Positions 31,328 to 42,252 of a stretch of DNA of 64,000 nt are shown one piece after another. The position numbers and the translations under genes are program-made. This stretch comes from Pseudorhodobacter antarcticus (lineage in GTDB: Bacteria; Pseudomonadota; Alphaproteobacteria; Rhodobacterales; Rhodobacteraceae): the NCBI GenBank assembly GCA_945862435.1, contig CAMAXX010000001.1, forward strand, positions 155,166-219,165, written 5' to 3'. How positions within the stretch are numbered: position 1 is the first letter of the stretch; every line of letters begins with the position of its first letter. The notes beneath the pieces are model-generated. The model saw only the letters and a list, made by a program, of their open reading frames with translations. It was not told the origin of the DNA and ran no database searches.

Positions 31328-32898
31328 AACAAACTTCCTTGCCCAATAATGGGCTTGCTGGGTTTGGCGGCGGGCTTTAGGCCCTCGCCTGCGGGCATCA
31401 TATGCGCATGTCCATCAGCGAATTGAATGTCCAGTGCGGCGGCGCTTTGCGCAACGGCGACCTTGGTCACCACGCGCCCGTCTACCCGCACAATGGCAAA
31501 CCCGCGCGCCAGTGTCTCATTCGGGCCCAACGTTGCGCGCATCCGCTCTAGCGCATCCAGTCGCTGCCCCTGCCGTTCCAGCCGCAAGCGCTGGGCAGAG
31601 TGCAGCCGCGCTTCTAGCCCCGCCAATTTACTGCGTCCCTCGGCGGTTTTGCGCCCTGCATCGGCCAGTAGCCGCGACAACGCGTTCGGCAGGCGCGAGG
31701 AGTGCAGCCGCAATTGCATTCTGCGCCGATCCGTATCTGAATTGAATTTACTCTCTAGCCGCGCAGACAATTCGCGCAGCGACCCCGCTTTGCGCAGAAC
31801 CAAACCGCGCAGCGATTCGCCCCGCAACCGCGCTGCCACGCGCCCATAAATCCCCGCCTTATTGGCCACCATCAGCCCCAGCGCCCCGCCAAGCCGCAGC
31901 ACTTTTGCGTCAAAACCCTGCCTTGGCCCGTCCAGCAACCGCTCCGCCCGTGGCAGAGCGCGCGACAGATCGCGCAACCGCTGCCCGCGCGCGGCCATGC
32001 CCTGCGCCACCGCCCGCGACATCCGCGCGCCCATTCCATCGGCCCACGCGATCAAATCGGCGCGCACGGGCACCGCAAGTTCCGCGGCCGCTGTCGGCGT
32101 TGGCGCGCGCAAATCGGCAGCATAATCAATCAGCGTGGTATCGGTTTCGTGCCCCACAGCCGAGATAAGTGGGATCAAGCTGCCCGCCGCAGCCCGCACC
32201 ACGATTTCCTCGTTAAAGCCCCAAAGGTCTTCTAAACTGCCCCCGCCCCGCGCCACAATAATCACATCGGGGCGTGGAATGGGGCCGCCTGCGGGCAGCG
32301 CGTTAAAGCCTGCAATAGCCGCCGCCACTTCTGCCGCGCAAGATTGCCCCTGCACGGCGACGGGCCAAATCAGCACATGGCGCGCAAAGCGGTCACGCAG
32401 ACGGTGCAAAATATCGCGGATCACTGCGCCCGATGGTGACGTGACGACGCCGATCACTTGCGGCAAATATGGAATGGGCTTCTTGCGCGCAGCGTCAAAC
32501 AGCCCCTCTGCCGCCAGCATCGCGCGGCGCCGCTCCAGCATCGCCATCAGCGCGCCCGCCCCTGCTGGGGCCATATCCTCGACAATCAACTGATATTTTG
32601 ATTGGCCCGGAAAGGTAGTCATGCGGCCTGTAGCGACCACTTCCATCCCCTCTTCAGGGCGCACCTGCATTTTGGAAACCTGCCCTTTCCAAGACACGGC
32701 ATCCAAGGTTGCCCGATCATCCTTCAGCGCGAAATAGACATGCCCCGAGGCTGGGCGCGACACGCGGCCCACCTCGCCGCGCACCCGCACCAGCCCAAAC
32801 TCGCCCTCAATCACCCGTTTGACCGCGCCCGACAGCTCGGACACAGTGAATTCAGGGCTGTTGCCGCTGGGGGCGGGGCTGTCGTCTAGTAAATCCAT
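31324..32898 (-). CDS. xseA: Exodeoxyribonuclease VII large subunit
   Basis: FTVSELSGAVKRVIEGEFGLVRVRGEVGRVSRPASGHVYFALKD; ARGGGSLEDLWGFNEE; AVGHETDTTLIDYAADLRAPTPTAAAE. Confidence 0.93.
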   Translation of the reverse strand: MDLLDDSPAPSGNSPEFTVSELSGAVKRVIEGEFGLVRVRGEVGRVSRPASGHVYFALKDDRATLDAVSWKGQVSKMQVRPEEGMEVVATGRMTTFPGQSKYQLIVEDMAPAGAGALMAMLERRRAMLAAEGLFDAARKKPIPYLPQVIGVVTSPSGAVIRDILHRLRDRFARHVLIWPVAVQGQSCAAEVAAAIAGFNALPAGGPIPRPDVIIVARGGGSLEDLWGFNEEIVVRAAAGSLIPLISAVGHETDTTLIDYAADLRAPTPTAAAELAVPVRADLIAWADGMGARMSRAVAQGMAARGQRLRDLSRALPRAERLLDGPRQGFDAKVLRLGGALGLMVANKAGIYGRVAARLRGESLRGLVLRKAGSLRELSARLESKFNSDTDRRRMQLRLHSSRLPNALSRLLADAGRKTAEGRSKLAGLEARLHSAQRLRLERQGQRLDALERMRATLGPNETLARGFAIVRVDGRVVTKVAVAQSAAALDIQFADGHAHMMPAGEGLKPAAKPSKPIIGQGSLF

Positions 32899-32980
32899 CC
32901 GCTATTCCTTGGGGGCACCTTGCACGATACGCCCCCTCACCTTATGACGCTGCAAACCAAAGGCCAAGCGGGGGTTTGCG

Positions 32981-34243
32981 ATGAACATTCTGATTTTGGG
33001 ATCGGGCGGGCGCGAACATGCCCTGGCATGGGCCGTGTTGCAAAACCCCAAAACCGACCGCCTCATCGTCGCCCCCGGCAACGCGGGCATTGCGCAGATT
33101 GCCGAAGTCGCTGTTATCGATATTCTGTCGGGCGAAGAAGTGGTGCAACTGTGCGCCGATGAGGCAATTGATTTTCTGATCATCGGCCCTGAAGGCCCGC
33201 TGGCCGCAGGCGTGGCAGACAGCGCGCGCGCGGCTGGAATTCTAACCTTTGGCCCGTCCGCCGCAGCGGCGCGGCTAGAGGCGTCGAAAGCCTTTACCAA
33301 AGAAATCTGCGACGCCTGCGCCGCCCCCACCGCCGCCTATGCCCGCTTTACCGATGCCGCCGCCGCCCGCGATTACGTCCGCGCCCAAGGCGCGCCGATT
33401 GTGATCAAGGCCGATGGGCTTGCAGCTGGCAAAGGCGTGGTCGTGGCCGAAACGCTAGATCAGGCGCTTGCCGCGATTGATGCTATGTTCGGCGGATCGC
33501 TTGGCGCGGCAGGGGCCGAAGTGGTGATTGAAGAATTCATGGTAGGCGAAGAGGCCAGTTTCTTTGTGCTGACCGACGGCATTAACGCCCTGCCCATCGG
33601 CACCGCGCAAGACCACAAACGCGCTTTTGACGGCGACACTGGCCCGAACACGGGCGGCATGGGGGCCTATTCGCCCGCGCCCGTCCTCACAGATGACATC
33701 GCTGAAATTACGATGGACAAAATCATCCTACCGACCATTGCGGAAATGGCGCGGCGCGGCACGCCCTACAGTGGCGTGCTGTACGCTGGCCTGATGATCG
33801 AAGGCGGCCAGCCCCGCCTTGTGGAATACAATGCCCGCTTTGGCGACCCTGAAACCCAAGTGCTGATGATGCGCCTTGGCGGGCAAGTGCTGGATGCCAT
33901 GCTCGCCTGCGCGAACGGCACATTGGAAAAAATGCAAATCAACTGGGCAGACGATCACGCGATCACTGTCGTTATGGCGGCGAATGGCTATCCCAGCGCC
34001 TACGAAAAAGGCAGCCAAATTGGCGGGCTAAACACATTGCCTGGAACCAGCAGGCAAATGGTGTTCCACGCAGGCACTACCGAAAAGGATGGTCAGATCG
34101 TGGCGAACGGAGGCCGCGTTCTGAACATCACCGCGCGCGCGCAAACCCTAGCCGCCGCCCGCGCCCTTGCCTACGACATGGCCGCGAAAATCGACTGGCC
34201 TCAGGGGTTTTATCGGAGCGATATTGGGCACCGCGCCCTGTAG
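32981..34243 (+). CDS. purD: Phosphoribosylamine--glycine ligase
   Basis: MNILILGSGGREHALAWAVLQNPKTDRLIVAPGNAG; DGLAAGKGVVVA. Confidence 0.95.
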   Translation: MNILILGSGGREHALAWAVLQNPKTDRLIVAPGNAGIAQIAEVAVIDILSGEEVVQLCADEAIDFLIIGPEGPLAAGVADSARAAGILTFGPSAAAARLEASKAFTKEICDACAAPTAAYARFTDAAAARDYVRAQGAPIVIKADGLAAGKGVVVAETLDQALAAIDAMFGGSLGAAGAEVVIEEFMVGEEASFFVLTDGINALPIGTAQDHKRAFDGDTGPNTGGMGAYSPAPVLTDDIAEITMDKIILPTIAEMARRGTPYSGVLYAGLMIEGGQPRLVEYNARFGDPETQVLMMRLGGQVLDAMLACANGTLEKMQINWADDHAITVVMAANGYPSAYEKGSQIGGLNTLPGTSRQMVFHAGTTEKDGQIVANGGRVLNITARAQTLAAARALAYDMAAKIDWPQGFYRSDIGHRAL

Positions 34244-34390
34244 CCGCGCTAAGTCCCAACCTGTAGCCCTTTCACATTGGCACAAATACCTTCGCCGAAG
34301 GCACAGCCCCCAGCGCCGACCCTCCGCATCAGGGCTTGCACCCCCGCCCCCGCCCCATTATGACGCGCCCATATTGAAGCGGAGCATACT

Positions 34391-35638
34391 ATGCCTGTTC
34401 TGGTGATGAAATTTGGCGGCACTTCGGTGGCCGATCTTACGCGCATAAATAACGCCGCGCGAAAGGTGGCGCGCGAGGTCGAGCGCGGCTATGACGTGAT
34501 TGTCATCGTGTCCGCCATGTCCGGCAAGACCAATGAATTGGTGGGCTGGGTCGAAGGCACCTCGCCCTTATATGACGCGCGCGAATATGACGCTGTGGTC
34601 TCGTCGGGCGAGAATGTGACGGCGGGCCTTATGGCGCTGACCTTGCAGGAAATGGATGTTCCCGCACGGTCGTGGCAAGGCTGGCAGGTTCCCATAAACA
34701 CCACGTCCGCCCATGCCAGCGCGCGTTTCATTTCGATCCCGCGCGAAAATATCGACGCAAAGTTTGCCGAAGGGTTCAAAGTGGCCGTGGTTGCGGGCTT
34801 TCAAGGCGTCTCAACTGAGGGGCGCATCACAACCCTGGGGCGCGGCGGGTCAGATACCACAGCGGTCGCCTTTGCCGCCGCCTTTGGGGCCGAGCGCTGC
34901 GATATTTTTACCGATGTTGACGGGGTCTACACCACCGACCCGCGCATCACGAACAAGGCGCGCAAGCTGGACAAAATTGCGTTCGAGGAAATGCTGGAAC
35001 TGGCATCCCTTGGCGCAAAAGTGCTGCAAACCCGTTCGGTCGAATTGGCCATGCGCTACAAAGTGCGGCTGCGCGTTTTGTCTTCGTTTGAAGACACTGA
35101 CGAGAACTCTGGAACCTTGGTCTGCGACGAGGATGAAATCATGGAATCGAAAGTTGTTTCTGGCGTGGCTTATTCCCGCGACGAGGCCAAGTTGACCCTC
35201 TTGCGTGTGGCAGACCGCCCTGGCATAGCCGCCGCCATCTTTGGCCCCTTGGCCGAGGCGGGGGTGAATGTGGATATGATCGTTCAAAACATATCCGAAG
35301 GCGGCGAGGGCGGTGCTTTTACTGATATGACCTTTTCCTGCCCCACCAACCAAGTCATCCGCGCCAAAGCCGCAATGGACGAGGCAAAGGCGGCAGGCAG
35401 CATCACCTATGACGATATGGTGGTCGACAGCGATGTGGCGAAAATCTCGGTCGTTGGCATCGGGATGCGGTCACACGCAGGCGTGGCGGCAACCATGTTC
35501 AAAGCCCTTGCAAGCGAGAATGTGAACATCAAAGTCATCGCCACCTCCGAGATTAAAATCAGCGTGCTGATCGACCGCAAATATATGGAACTGGCCGTGC
35601 AGGCGCTGCATGATGCGTTTGGGTTGGAGAAGATCTAA
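34391..35638 (+). CDS. lysC: Aspartate kinase
   Basis: MPVLVMKFGGTSVADLTRINNAARKV; TTLGRGGSDTTAVAFAAAF; C-terminal ACT domains. Confidence 0.95.
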   Translation: MPVLVMKFGGTSVADLTRINNAARKVAREVERGYDVIVIVSAMSGKTNELVGWVEGTSPLYDAREYDAVVSSGENVTAGLMALTLQEMDVPARSWQGWQVPINTTSAHASARFISIPRENIDAKFAEGFKVAVVAGFQGVSTEGRITTLGRGGSDTTAVAFAAAFGAERCDIFTDVDGVYTTDPRITNKARKLDKIAFEEMLELASLGAKVLQTRSVELAMRYKVRLRVLSSFEDTDENSGTLVCDEDEIMESKVVSGVAYSRDEAKLTLLRVADRPGIAAAIFGPLAEAGVNVDMIVQNISEGGEGGAFTDMTFSCPTNQVIRAKAAMDEAKAAGSITYDDMVVDSDVAKISVVGIGMRSHAGVAATMFKALASENVNIKVIATSEIKISVLIDRKYMELAVQALHDAFGLEKI

Positions 35639-35708
35639 CTCCCGCGCGACTTCCCTCTTGCGCTAACCCACCTGTGCGTTAGCGTGGGGCCAACCGAAAG
35701 TCGGCCCC

Positions 35709-37214
35709 ATGTCTGAAGATAAATTCGACACCACCCCCGATATCCTGATCCTTGGCTCTGGCATGGGCGGGGCGACGCTTGCGGCGCAGCTTGCGCCCAG
35801 CGGTAAAAGAATTGTCATTCTGGAACGCGGCGAATACCTTCGTGACAGCGCCGAATGCCGCGACCCTACGGCGGTGTTCACGGGCCATTTCAACCCGCGC
35901 GAGGTATGGCTGGACGAGGCAGGCGGCACGTTTCAGCCCAACAACTATTACCACCCTGGCGGCAATTCGAAATTCTACGGTGCGGTGCTTATGCGCTATC
36001 GCGCCGAAGATTTCAGTCCGATGAAGCATATGGAGGGCACCGCCCCCGGCTGGCCGATCACTTACGCCGATTTTGAACCCGATTATCAGGCCGCCGAAAC
36101 CCTATACCAAGTGCGCGGCGACGTGGCAGGCGACATCACCGAACCGCCCCATTCTGGCCCCTATCCGCACCCGCCCGTGCCGCATGAAGCCGATGTGATT
36201 GACCTGATGAACCGCATGCGCGCGCAAGGGTTATCGCCCAGCGCTCTGCCTTTGGGGGTGGATATTGACCTTTGGCTGAAAGGCGGGGCTGTCACGTTTG
36301 ACGGCTTTCCCAACACACGCGGCGGCAAGATGGACGCCGAAACCATCGGCCTTGCTGCGGCGCTGCGGCACCCCAATGTCACGCTGATCGCGGGGGCGCT
36401 GGTGACAAGGCTGGTGGCCAAGGGGCGGCAAATAACAGGCGTTGAATACATGCACGAAGACGCGCAGAAAACCATTACCGCCCCGCTGGTATGTCTGTGC
36501 ATTGGCGCGGTGAAATCGGCAGCGCTGCTGCTGGCATCAGCCAATGAAAATCACCCCAGCGGGCTGGCAAACGCGTCCGATCAAGTGGGGCGCAATTTTA
36601 TGAACCACAACATCACCGCCATTATCGGGGTCAATCCGTTTCGCCGCAACCGCTCGGTCTATGAAAAGACCATCCAGATGAACGACTGGTATCTGACAGG
36701 CGGGCCGAACGGCGAACCCCTTGGCAATGTGCAAATGCTAGGGCGGATTACGGGGCCGATTATGGCGGCAGAAACCAAACTGCCCCTATGGCTGGCCACA
36801 TGGGTCGCCGATCATTCGGTGCATCTGATGACCATGTCCGAAGACCTGCCCAGCCCCGAAAGCCGTGTCACGCTAAAAGATGGGCAGATCATGCTGAAAT
36901 GGCAGCGCACAAATTGGGCGGCGCATTTGGCGTTGAATGCGAAACTAAAGGCACTTTTGCGCAAAATGGGCTGGCCCATTGTGCTAACCAAAACCTTTGA
37001 AAAGCGCACGCCATCCCATCAATGCGGCACGGCACGGATGGGGAATAACCCGCAAACCAGTGTAGTCAACACGAACTGCCGCGCCCATGATCTGGACAAT
37101 CTGATCATTTGCGATGCCAGTGTTCTGCCCACGTCCGGCGCGGCCAACCCATCACTGACAATTGCTGCACTGGCCATCCGCACGGCACGCGCGATTTTGG
37201 CCTGCGCGCCTTAG
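35709..37214 (+). CDS. GMC-family FAD-dependent oxidoreductase
   Basis: ILILGSGMGGATLAAQLAPSGKRIVILERGEYL; HQCGTARMGNNPQTSVVNTNCRAHDLDNLIICDASVLPTSGAANPSLTIAALAIRTA. Confidence 0.8.
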   Translation: MSEDKFDTTPDILILGSGMGGATLAAQLAPSGKRIVILERGEYLRDSAECRDPTAVFTGHFNPREVWLDEAGGTFQPNNYYHPGGNSKFYGAVLMRYRAEDFSPMKHMEGTAPGWPITYADFEPDYQAAETLYQVRGDVAGDITEPPHSGPYPHPPVPHEADVIDLMNRMRAQGLSPSALPLGVDIDLWLKGGAVTFDGFPNTRGGKMDAETIGLAAALRHPNVTLIAGALVTRLVAKGRQITGVEYMHEDAQKTITAPLVCLCIGAVKSAALLLASANENHPSGLANASDQVGRNFMNHNITAIIGVNPFRRNRSVYEKTIQMNDWYLTGGPNGEPLGNVQMLGRITGPIMAAETKLPLWLATWVADHSVHLMTMSEDLPSPESRVTLKDGQIMLKWQRTNWAAHLALNAKLKALLRKMGWPIVLTKTFEKRTPSHQCGTARMGNNPQTSVVNTNCRAHDLDNLIICDASVLPTSGAANPSLTIAALAIRTARAILACAP

Positions 37215-37315
37215 CTTTGCTTTGATCGCCTTTGCACGGGGGTAACTTTAACACCCTTTCCCCACTCCCCTTTTCGCGCGCCATGGCCTATAGTGCAGCG
37301 AACAAGGGGCGCAAA

Positions 37316-39562
37316 ATGCCAGCAGAACGCACGGACAGTGACAGTCGAAAACTCCTCCGCAGGTTGCGGGACGTGTTGGCTACCAAAGCCAAAGGGCAGG
37401 ATCGGCTGGATCAGATCACCCATCTGATCGCCGATTCTATGGAGACGGAAGTCTGCTCGATCTATCTGTTCCGCGATGCTGAAACGCTAGAATTGTGCGC
37501 GACCGAAGGGCTGAAGAAAACCGCCGTTCACAAAACCCGCATGAAGCTGGGCGAGGGGCTGGTTGGCCGCGTTGGCCGCACAGGCCTGCCCGTGAACACG
37601 GCAAATGCACCCGCCGAAAAGGGCTTTCGGTTTATGCCCGAAACGGGCGAGGAGATTTACTCATCCTTTCTGGGTGTGCCAATCCAGCGGGTTGGGGAAC
37701 GTTTGGGCGTGCTTGTCGTACAGTCAAAAACTGCACGGCAGTTTTCAGACGACGAGGTTGACGCGCTAGAGGTTGTCGCCATGGTGCTGGCCGAAATGAC
37801 CGAACTTGGTGCATTTGCGGGCGTTGGCACGGGCATGGCAATGCTGCACACACTGCCCGTGCTGTTTCGCGGCAGCACAGGGCAAGAGGGCGCGGCAGAG
37901 GGCCGCGTTTGGCTGCACGAGGCGCGGGTGGTTGTCACCAACCCCGTCGCCGATGACCCTTTGTACGAATTGGAACGCATCCGCGCCGCTGTTGGGGAAC
38001 TTCGCGTTTCGGTCGATGATCTGCTTGCCGCCGAATCTTTGGACAAAGAGCAAAAGCAGGTGCTGGAAGCCTACCGCATGTTTGCCCATTCGCGCGGCTG
38101 GCTGCGCCGCATGGAAGAAGATATCGCAAGCGGTTTGTCCGCCGAGGCGGCAGTTGCCAAAGAACAGGCCACCGCGCGGGCGCGGCTGGAAAACGTGCCC
38201 GATGCCTATCTTCGCGAACGGCTGCATGATTTGGACGATTTGTCCAACCGCCTGCTGCGCATCCTAACCGGCCAAGGCAGCGATACGGGCGCGGCCATGC
38301 CCGAAAACCCCATCCTTGTGGCGCGCAATATCGGCCCTGCCGAACTGCTGGAATATGGCCGCAAGTTAAAGGGCGTTGTTCTAGAAGAAGGTTCCGTCGG
38401 CAGCCATGCCGCCATTGTGGCCCGCGCGCTGGCCATTCCGATGGTGATACATGCCGAACGCGTCACGACCGAGGCGCTAAATGGTGATCCGATCCTTGTG
38501 GACGGGGATCAGGGCGTGGCACATCTGCGTCCCGAAGAAACGATCGCGCGGTCTTTCCGCGACAAAATCGCAATGCAAGCCAAAGCGCAAGAACGCTTTG
38601 CCAGCCTGCGCGATCTGCCCGCCACCACGCGGGACGGGGTGCACATTGGTCTGCAAATGAACGCGGGGCTGATGGCCGATTTGCCATCCCTCGTTGGGTC
38701 GGGCGCCGAAGGCGTGGGCCTGTTTCGCACCGAATTGCAATTTCTGGTGCGCAGCCAAATGCCGCGCCGCGAAGAGCTTGTCGCGCTGTATTCGCGCGTG
38801 ATGGAGGCATCCAAAGGCCTGCCCGTAGCGTTTCGCACGCTGGATATTGGCAGCGACAAAGTGCTGCCTTACATGAAACCACAAGACGAGCCGAACCCTG
38901 CCATGGGCTGGCGCGCCATTCGCGTTGGCCTTGATAAGCCTGGCGTTCTGCGGATGCAGTTGCAGGCGCTGATCCGCGCGGCGGCGGGGCGGCCCTTGCA
39001 GGTAATGTTTCCTTTTGTGGCCGAATTTTCCGAATTTCAGGCCGCGCGCGGCCTGCTGCTGCGCGAAATTCACCGCGAAAAATCATTGGGCCATGGCGTG
39101 CCTGACAAGTTGGAAATTGGCGCGATGCTGGAAATGCCAAGCCTTGCCTATGCGCCCGATGCATTTTTTCAGATGGCCGATTTCATTTCCATCGGCGGGA
39201 ATGACCTAAAGCAGTTCTTCTTTGCCGCAGACCGCGAGAATGAGCGGGTGCGCAAGCGGTATGACGTTTTGAACACATCATTCCTAACTTTTTTGCAATT
39301 TGTCATCGCGCGCTGCGCGGCATCAAACACGCGACTATCCTTTTGCGGCGAGGATGCGGGCCGCCCGCTAGAGGCGCTGGCCTTTGCCGCGATTGGGCTG
39401 CGTAACCTGTCCATGCGCCCCGCATCCATTGGCCCTGTTAAAGAGGTGATGCGCAGCGTCGATTTAGGGGCGGCGCAAAAGGTCATTGATGCCGCAAGGG
39501 CAAGCGGTGCAGAGACAGTGCGCGAAATGCTTACCGACTGGTTGGCGGGGCAGACGGCATAG
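37316..39562 (+). CDS. ptsP: PTS-Ntr phosphoenolpyruvate-protein phosphotransferase (GAF domain + EI)
   Basis: N-terminal GAF ..MKLGEGLVGRVGRTGLPVN; VGSHAAIVARALAIP; GAEGVGLFRTELQFL; RLSFCGEDAGRPLEALAF. Confidence 0.9.
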   Translation: MPAERTDSDSRKLLRRLRDVLATKAKGQDRLDQITHLIADSMETEVCSIYLFRDAETLELCATEGLKKTAVHKTRMKLGEGLVGRVGRTGLPVNTANAPAEKGFRFMPETGEEIYSSFLGVPIQRVGERLGVLVVQSKTARQFSDDEVDALEVVAMVLAEMTELGAFAGVGTGMAMLHTLPVLFRGSTGQEGAAEGRVWLHEARVVVTNPVADDPLYELERIRAAVGELRVSVDDLLAAESLDKEQKQVLEAYRMFAHSRGWLRRMEEDIASGLSAEAAVAKEQATARARLENVPDAYLRERLHDLDDLSNRLLRILTGQGSDTGAAMPENPILVARNIGPAELLEYGRKLKGVVLEEGSVGSHAAIVARALAIPMVIHAERVTTEALNGDPILVDGDQGVAHLRPEETIARSFRDKIAMQAKAQERFASLRDLPATTRDGVHIGLQMNAGLMADLPSLVGSGAEGVGLFRTELQFLVRSQMPRREELVALYSRVMEASKGLPVAFRTLDIGSDKVLPYMKPQDEPNPAMGWRAIRVGLDKPGVLRMQLQALIRAAAGRPLQVMFPFVAEFSEFQAARGLLLREIHREKSLGHGVPDKLEIGAMLEMPSLAYAPDAFFQMADFISIGGNDLKQFFFAADRENERVRKRYDVLNTSFLTFLQFVIARCAASNTRLSFCGEDAGRPLEALAFAAIGLRNLSMRPASIGPVKEVMRSVDLGAAQKVIDAARASGAETVREMLTDWLAGQTA

Positions 39563-39637
39563 GGGGCCAGCCGCCTTACGTGTTTGCAAAGGGGCAAACA
39601 GGTTCACCCCCAGCATATTTGGAAAAGGAGAAAGGCC

Positions 39638-40504
39638 TTAGCGCGCTTTGATGATTTTAGGCGCGCAGGCTGCTTCAAATGCTTTGGCCACCGCTTCGCC
39701 GCCATGGATTTGCGCAAGGCGCATCAGGGCAAAGCGGATGCGGGCAATTTCGGTATAATATGACAGATAGGCGGCATTGATTGCCGCCCCCGATGCTGCA
39801 CCCAAAACAGGTACCGCTTGCGCCGCCAGCTTTTGGCCCAGAACCAGTGCCAGACGCGGGGCAACTGTGGCGATAATTTTGTGAACCGCAGGCCCCGTCA
39901 GCGCAAGGCGTGCCGATAGAAAAGCCGTGTTCATGCCGTCATCTTGGCGCAGCGGGCTGGCATCAGAAAACACCTCGAGGCAGGCGGCGCGGATACCATC
40001 GTTACTTGGATCAAAGCCAGCACTCCGCGCCTCGGCCCTGATCGCATGCAGAAAAACGGTGACGGTTACGGGCAATTCCATCAGCGAGCTGGCAATCCCC
40101 CCTGCCCCACCTGCCGCGCCTGTGGCGATGGCCGCCGCCATCACCCCGCCGCGGCCCAAATGAGGCCCTTTTTCGGTATGCCCAGCAACAATATGCGCTC
40201 TTGTCAGGGCCGCAACAATCGCCCTTTCTATCTGCGCGCGAAACTGCGGGGGCAATCTGCTCATCTGCGATTCCAGCGTGCCGCCAAAGCGCTGCATCAC
40301 AGTTATCACAGGGCCATTCGCGCGCCTGTAGGCAAGCGCCAAATCTGTGATTTCGCTCGTTAGGTCGGGTTTTGGGGCTGTGGGAAGGCTGCACATTCCT
40401 GCAGTTTGGCCCCTTTGCCGCCCGCATGCAAGGCATGGCGAAGTAAAATCACCAATGCGGGGGGCGCACGTTTGCGGCAGGCGCGTCAAGGCCCGTCTCC
40501 TCAC
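39638..40504 (-). CDS. EcsC family protein
   Basis: GGAGGIASSLMELPVTVTVFLHAIRAEARSAGFDPSNDGIRAACLEVF. Confidence 0.75.
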   Translation of the reverse strand: MRRRALTRLPQTCAPRIGDFTSPCLACGRQRGQTAGMCSLPTAPKPDLTSEITDLALAYRRANGPVITVMQRFGGTLESQMSRLPPQFRAQIERAIVAALTRAHIVAGHTEKGPHLGRGGVMAAAIATGAAGGAGGIASSLMELPVTVTVFLHAIRAEARSAGFDPSNDGIRAACLEVFSDASPLRQDDGMNTAFLSARLALTGPAVHKIIATVAPRLALVLGQKLAAQAVPVLGAASGAAINAAYLSYYTEIARIRFALMRLAQIHGGEAVAKAFEAACAPKIIKAR

Positions 40505-40649
40505 GCTGGGCCTCGCGCAGGGCCAGCATTTCCGTCAGCCGCGTCAAACGATCAATCTCGCGCGCTTGCGCGGCCACAATGTCCGATAAATCGTCCACCG
40601 CGCGCATCAGATGCGCGATGCGTTCTTCCAGTGCCGTGATATCGGTCAT
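40449..40649 (-). CDS. slyX: SlyX-like small coiled-coil protein
   Basis: [50 protein letters not shown]. Confidence 0.7.
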   Translation of the reverse strand: MTDITALEERIAHLMRAVDDLSDIVAAQAREIDRLTRLTEMLALREAQREETGLDAPAANVRPPHW

Positions 40650-40721
40650 CCGCGCCCCACTACTTGCCCCGCCGCTGCCCTTCCGCTACAGCAGGATGCA
40701 GAAAAACCAAAGGGTAAAGCC

Positions 40722-42245
40722 ATGTCCGACGGCAAAAAACCAAAGGCCGAACGCCGCCCGCGCGCCGAAACCCCGCGCGGATTTCGCGATTACTTTGGCG
40801 CGGAGGTAACCGCGCGGCGGGACATGTTGGCGGCGATTACCGATGTCTACCATCGCTATGGGTTTGATCCATTGGAGACAAGCGCCGTGGAAACGGTGGA
40901 AGCCTTGGGCAAGTTTTTGCCTGATTTGGACAGGCCCAATGAAGGCGTGTTTGGCTGGCAGGAAAACGAAGGCGAGAGCGATCAGACGGGCGGCGATTGG
41001 CTGGCCCTGCGCTATGATCTGACTGCGCCACTCGCGCGCGTGGCGGCGCAGTATCGCAATGATTTGCCCACCCCTTACCGCCGCTATGCCTTTGGCCCTG
41101 TCTGGCGCAATGAAAAACCAGGGCCCGGACGGTTTCGCCAGTTTTATCAATGTGATGCCGATACGGTGGGGGCGGCGAGCGTGGCGGCAGATGCCGAGAT
41201 TTGCGCCATGCTGGCCGATGCATTAGAGGCTGCGGGGATTGAGCGCGGCGATTATGTGATTAAGGTGAACAACCGTAAAGTATTGGATGGGATCATGGAG
41301 TGTATCGGCCTCCTTGATCCAGAAAACGTTGATTTCAAAGCTAATGAGCGTGGAATAGCCGTGCGCGCAATCGACAAAATTGATCGCCTTGGCCAATCTG
41401 GCGTCGAACAATTGCTTACGGCGGGTCGGAAAGACGAGTCGGGGGATTTTACCGATGGCGCTGGATTAGAATATTTGCAAGCACAGTGGGTGACCACCGT
41501 TCTAAAGCAGCGTTTAGAAGACAATGCTGCAACCATCGCTGGATTGAGGTCACATCTGTCGAAGTCTCCACGTGGTATGGAAGGCATAAACGAGCTGGAA
41601 GAAATCGCTGAACTTCTATCAGCCCAAGGCTACGGCCCTGATCGCATTATCCTTGATCCAGGTGTTGTGCGCGGCCTTGGCTATTATACTGGCCCTGTTT
41701 ATGAGGCCGAGCTTACCTTTGAAATTCTTGATGAAAAGGGCCGCAAGCGTCAGTTTGGCTCGGTCGCAGGGGGCGGGCGGTATGACGATTTGGTCAAACG
41801 CTTTACGGGGCAAGCTGTGCCTGCCACGGGTGTTTCCATAGGCGTTGACCGACTGCTTGCCGCCCTTGCCGCCAAAGGGCGCGGCGCGGCCGTTAGTGCG
41901 GGGCCAGTCGTTGTGACTGTAATGGATCGGGATCGCATGGCCGATTACATGTCAATGGTGGGTGAATTGCGCGCGGCAGGTATCCGCGCCGAGGTTTACC
42001 TTGGCAACCCAAAGCAATTTGGCAACCAGCTAAAATACGCCGACAAGCGCGCCAGCCCCATTGCCGTGATCCAAGGCGGGGATGAGACTGCAAAAGGAAC
42101 GGTCGTTCTGAAAGACCTGATCCTTGGGTCGCAGATCGCCCAGAACGCTACTTTGGAGGAGTGGAAAGACCGACCCGCGCAGGTAGAAGTGCCGCGCGGC
42201 GATCTTGTGGCTGCAGTGCAAAAGATGCTTGGCGGCTGGAAGTAG
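40722..42245 (+). CDS. hisS: Histidine--tRNA ligase
   Basis: [59 protein letters not shown]; start ATG at 40722. Confidence 0.92.
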   Translation: MSDGKKPKAERRPRAETPRGFRDYFGAEVTARRDMLAAITDVYHRYGFDPLETSAVETVEALGKFLPDLDRPNEGVFGWQENEGESDQTGGDWLALRYDLTAPLARVAAQYRNDLPTPYRRYAFGPVWRNEKPGPGRFRQFYQCDADTVGAASVAADAEICAMLADALEAAGIERGDYVIKVNNRKVLDGIMECIGLLDPENVDFKANERGIAVRAIDKIDRLGQSGVEQLLTAGRKDESGDFTDGAGLEYLQAQWVTTVLKQRLEDNAATIAGLRSHLSKSPRGMEGINELEEIAELLSAQGYGPDRIILDPGVVRGLGYYTGPVYEAELTFEILDEKGRKRQFGSVAGGGRYDDLVKRFTGQAVPATGVSIGVDRLLAALAAKGRGAAVSAGPVVVTVMDRDRMADYMSMVGELRAAGIRAEVYLGNPKQFGNQLKYADKRASPIAVIQGGDETAKGTVVLKDLILGSQIAQNATLEEWKDRPAQVEVPRGDLVAAVQKMLGGWK

Positions 42246-42252
42246 CGAGCGC

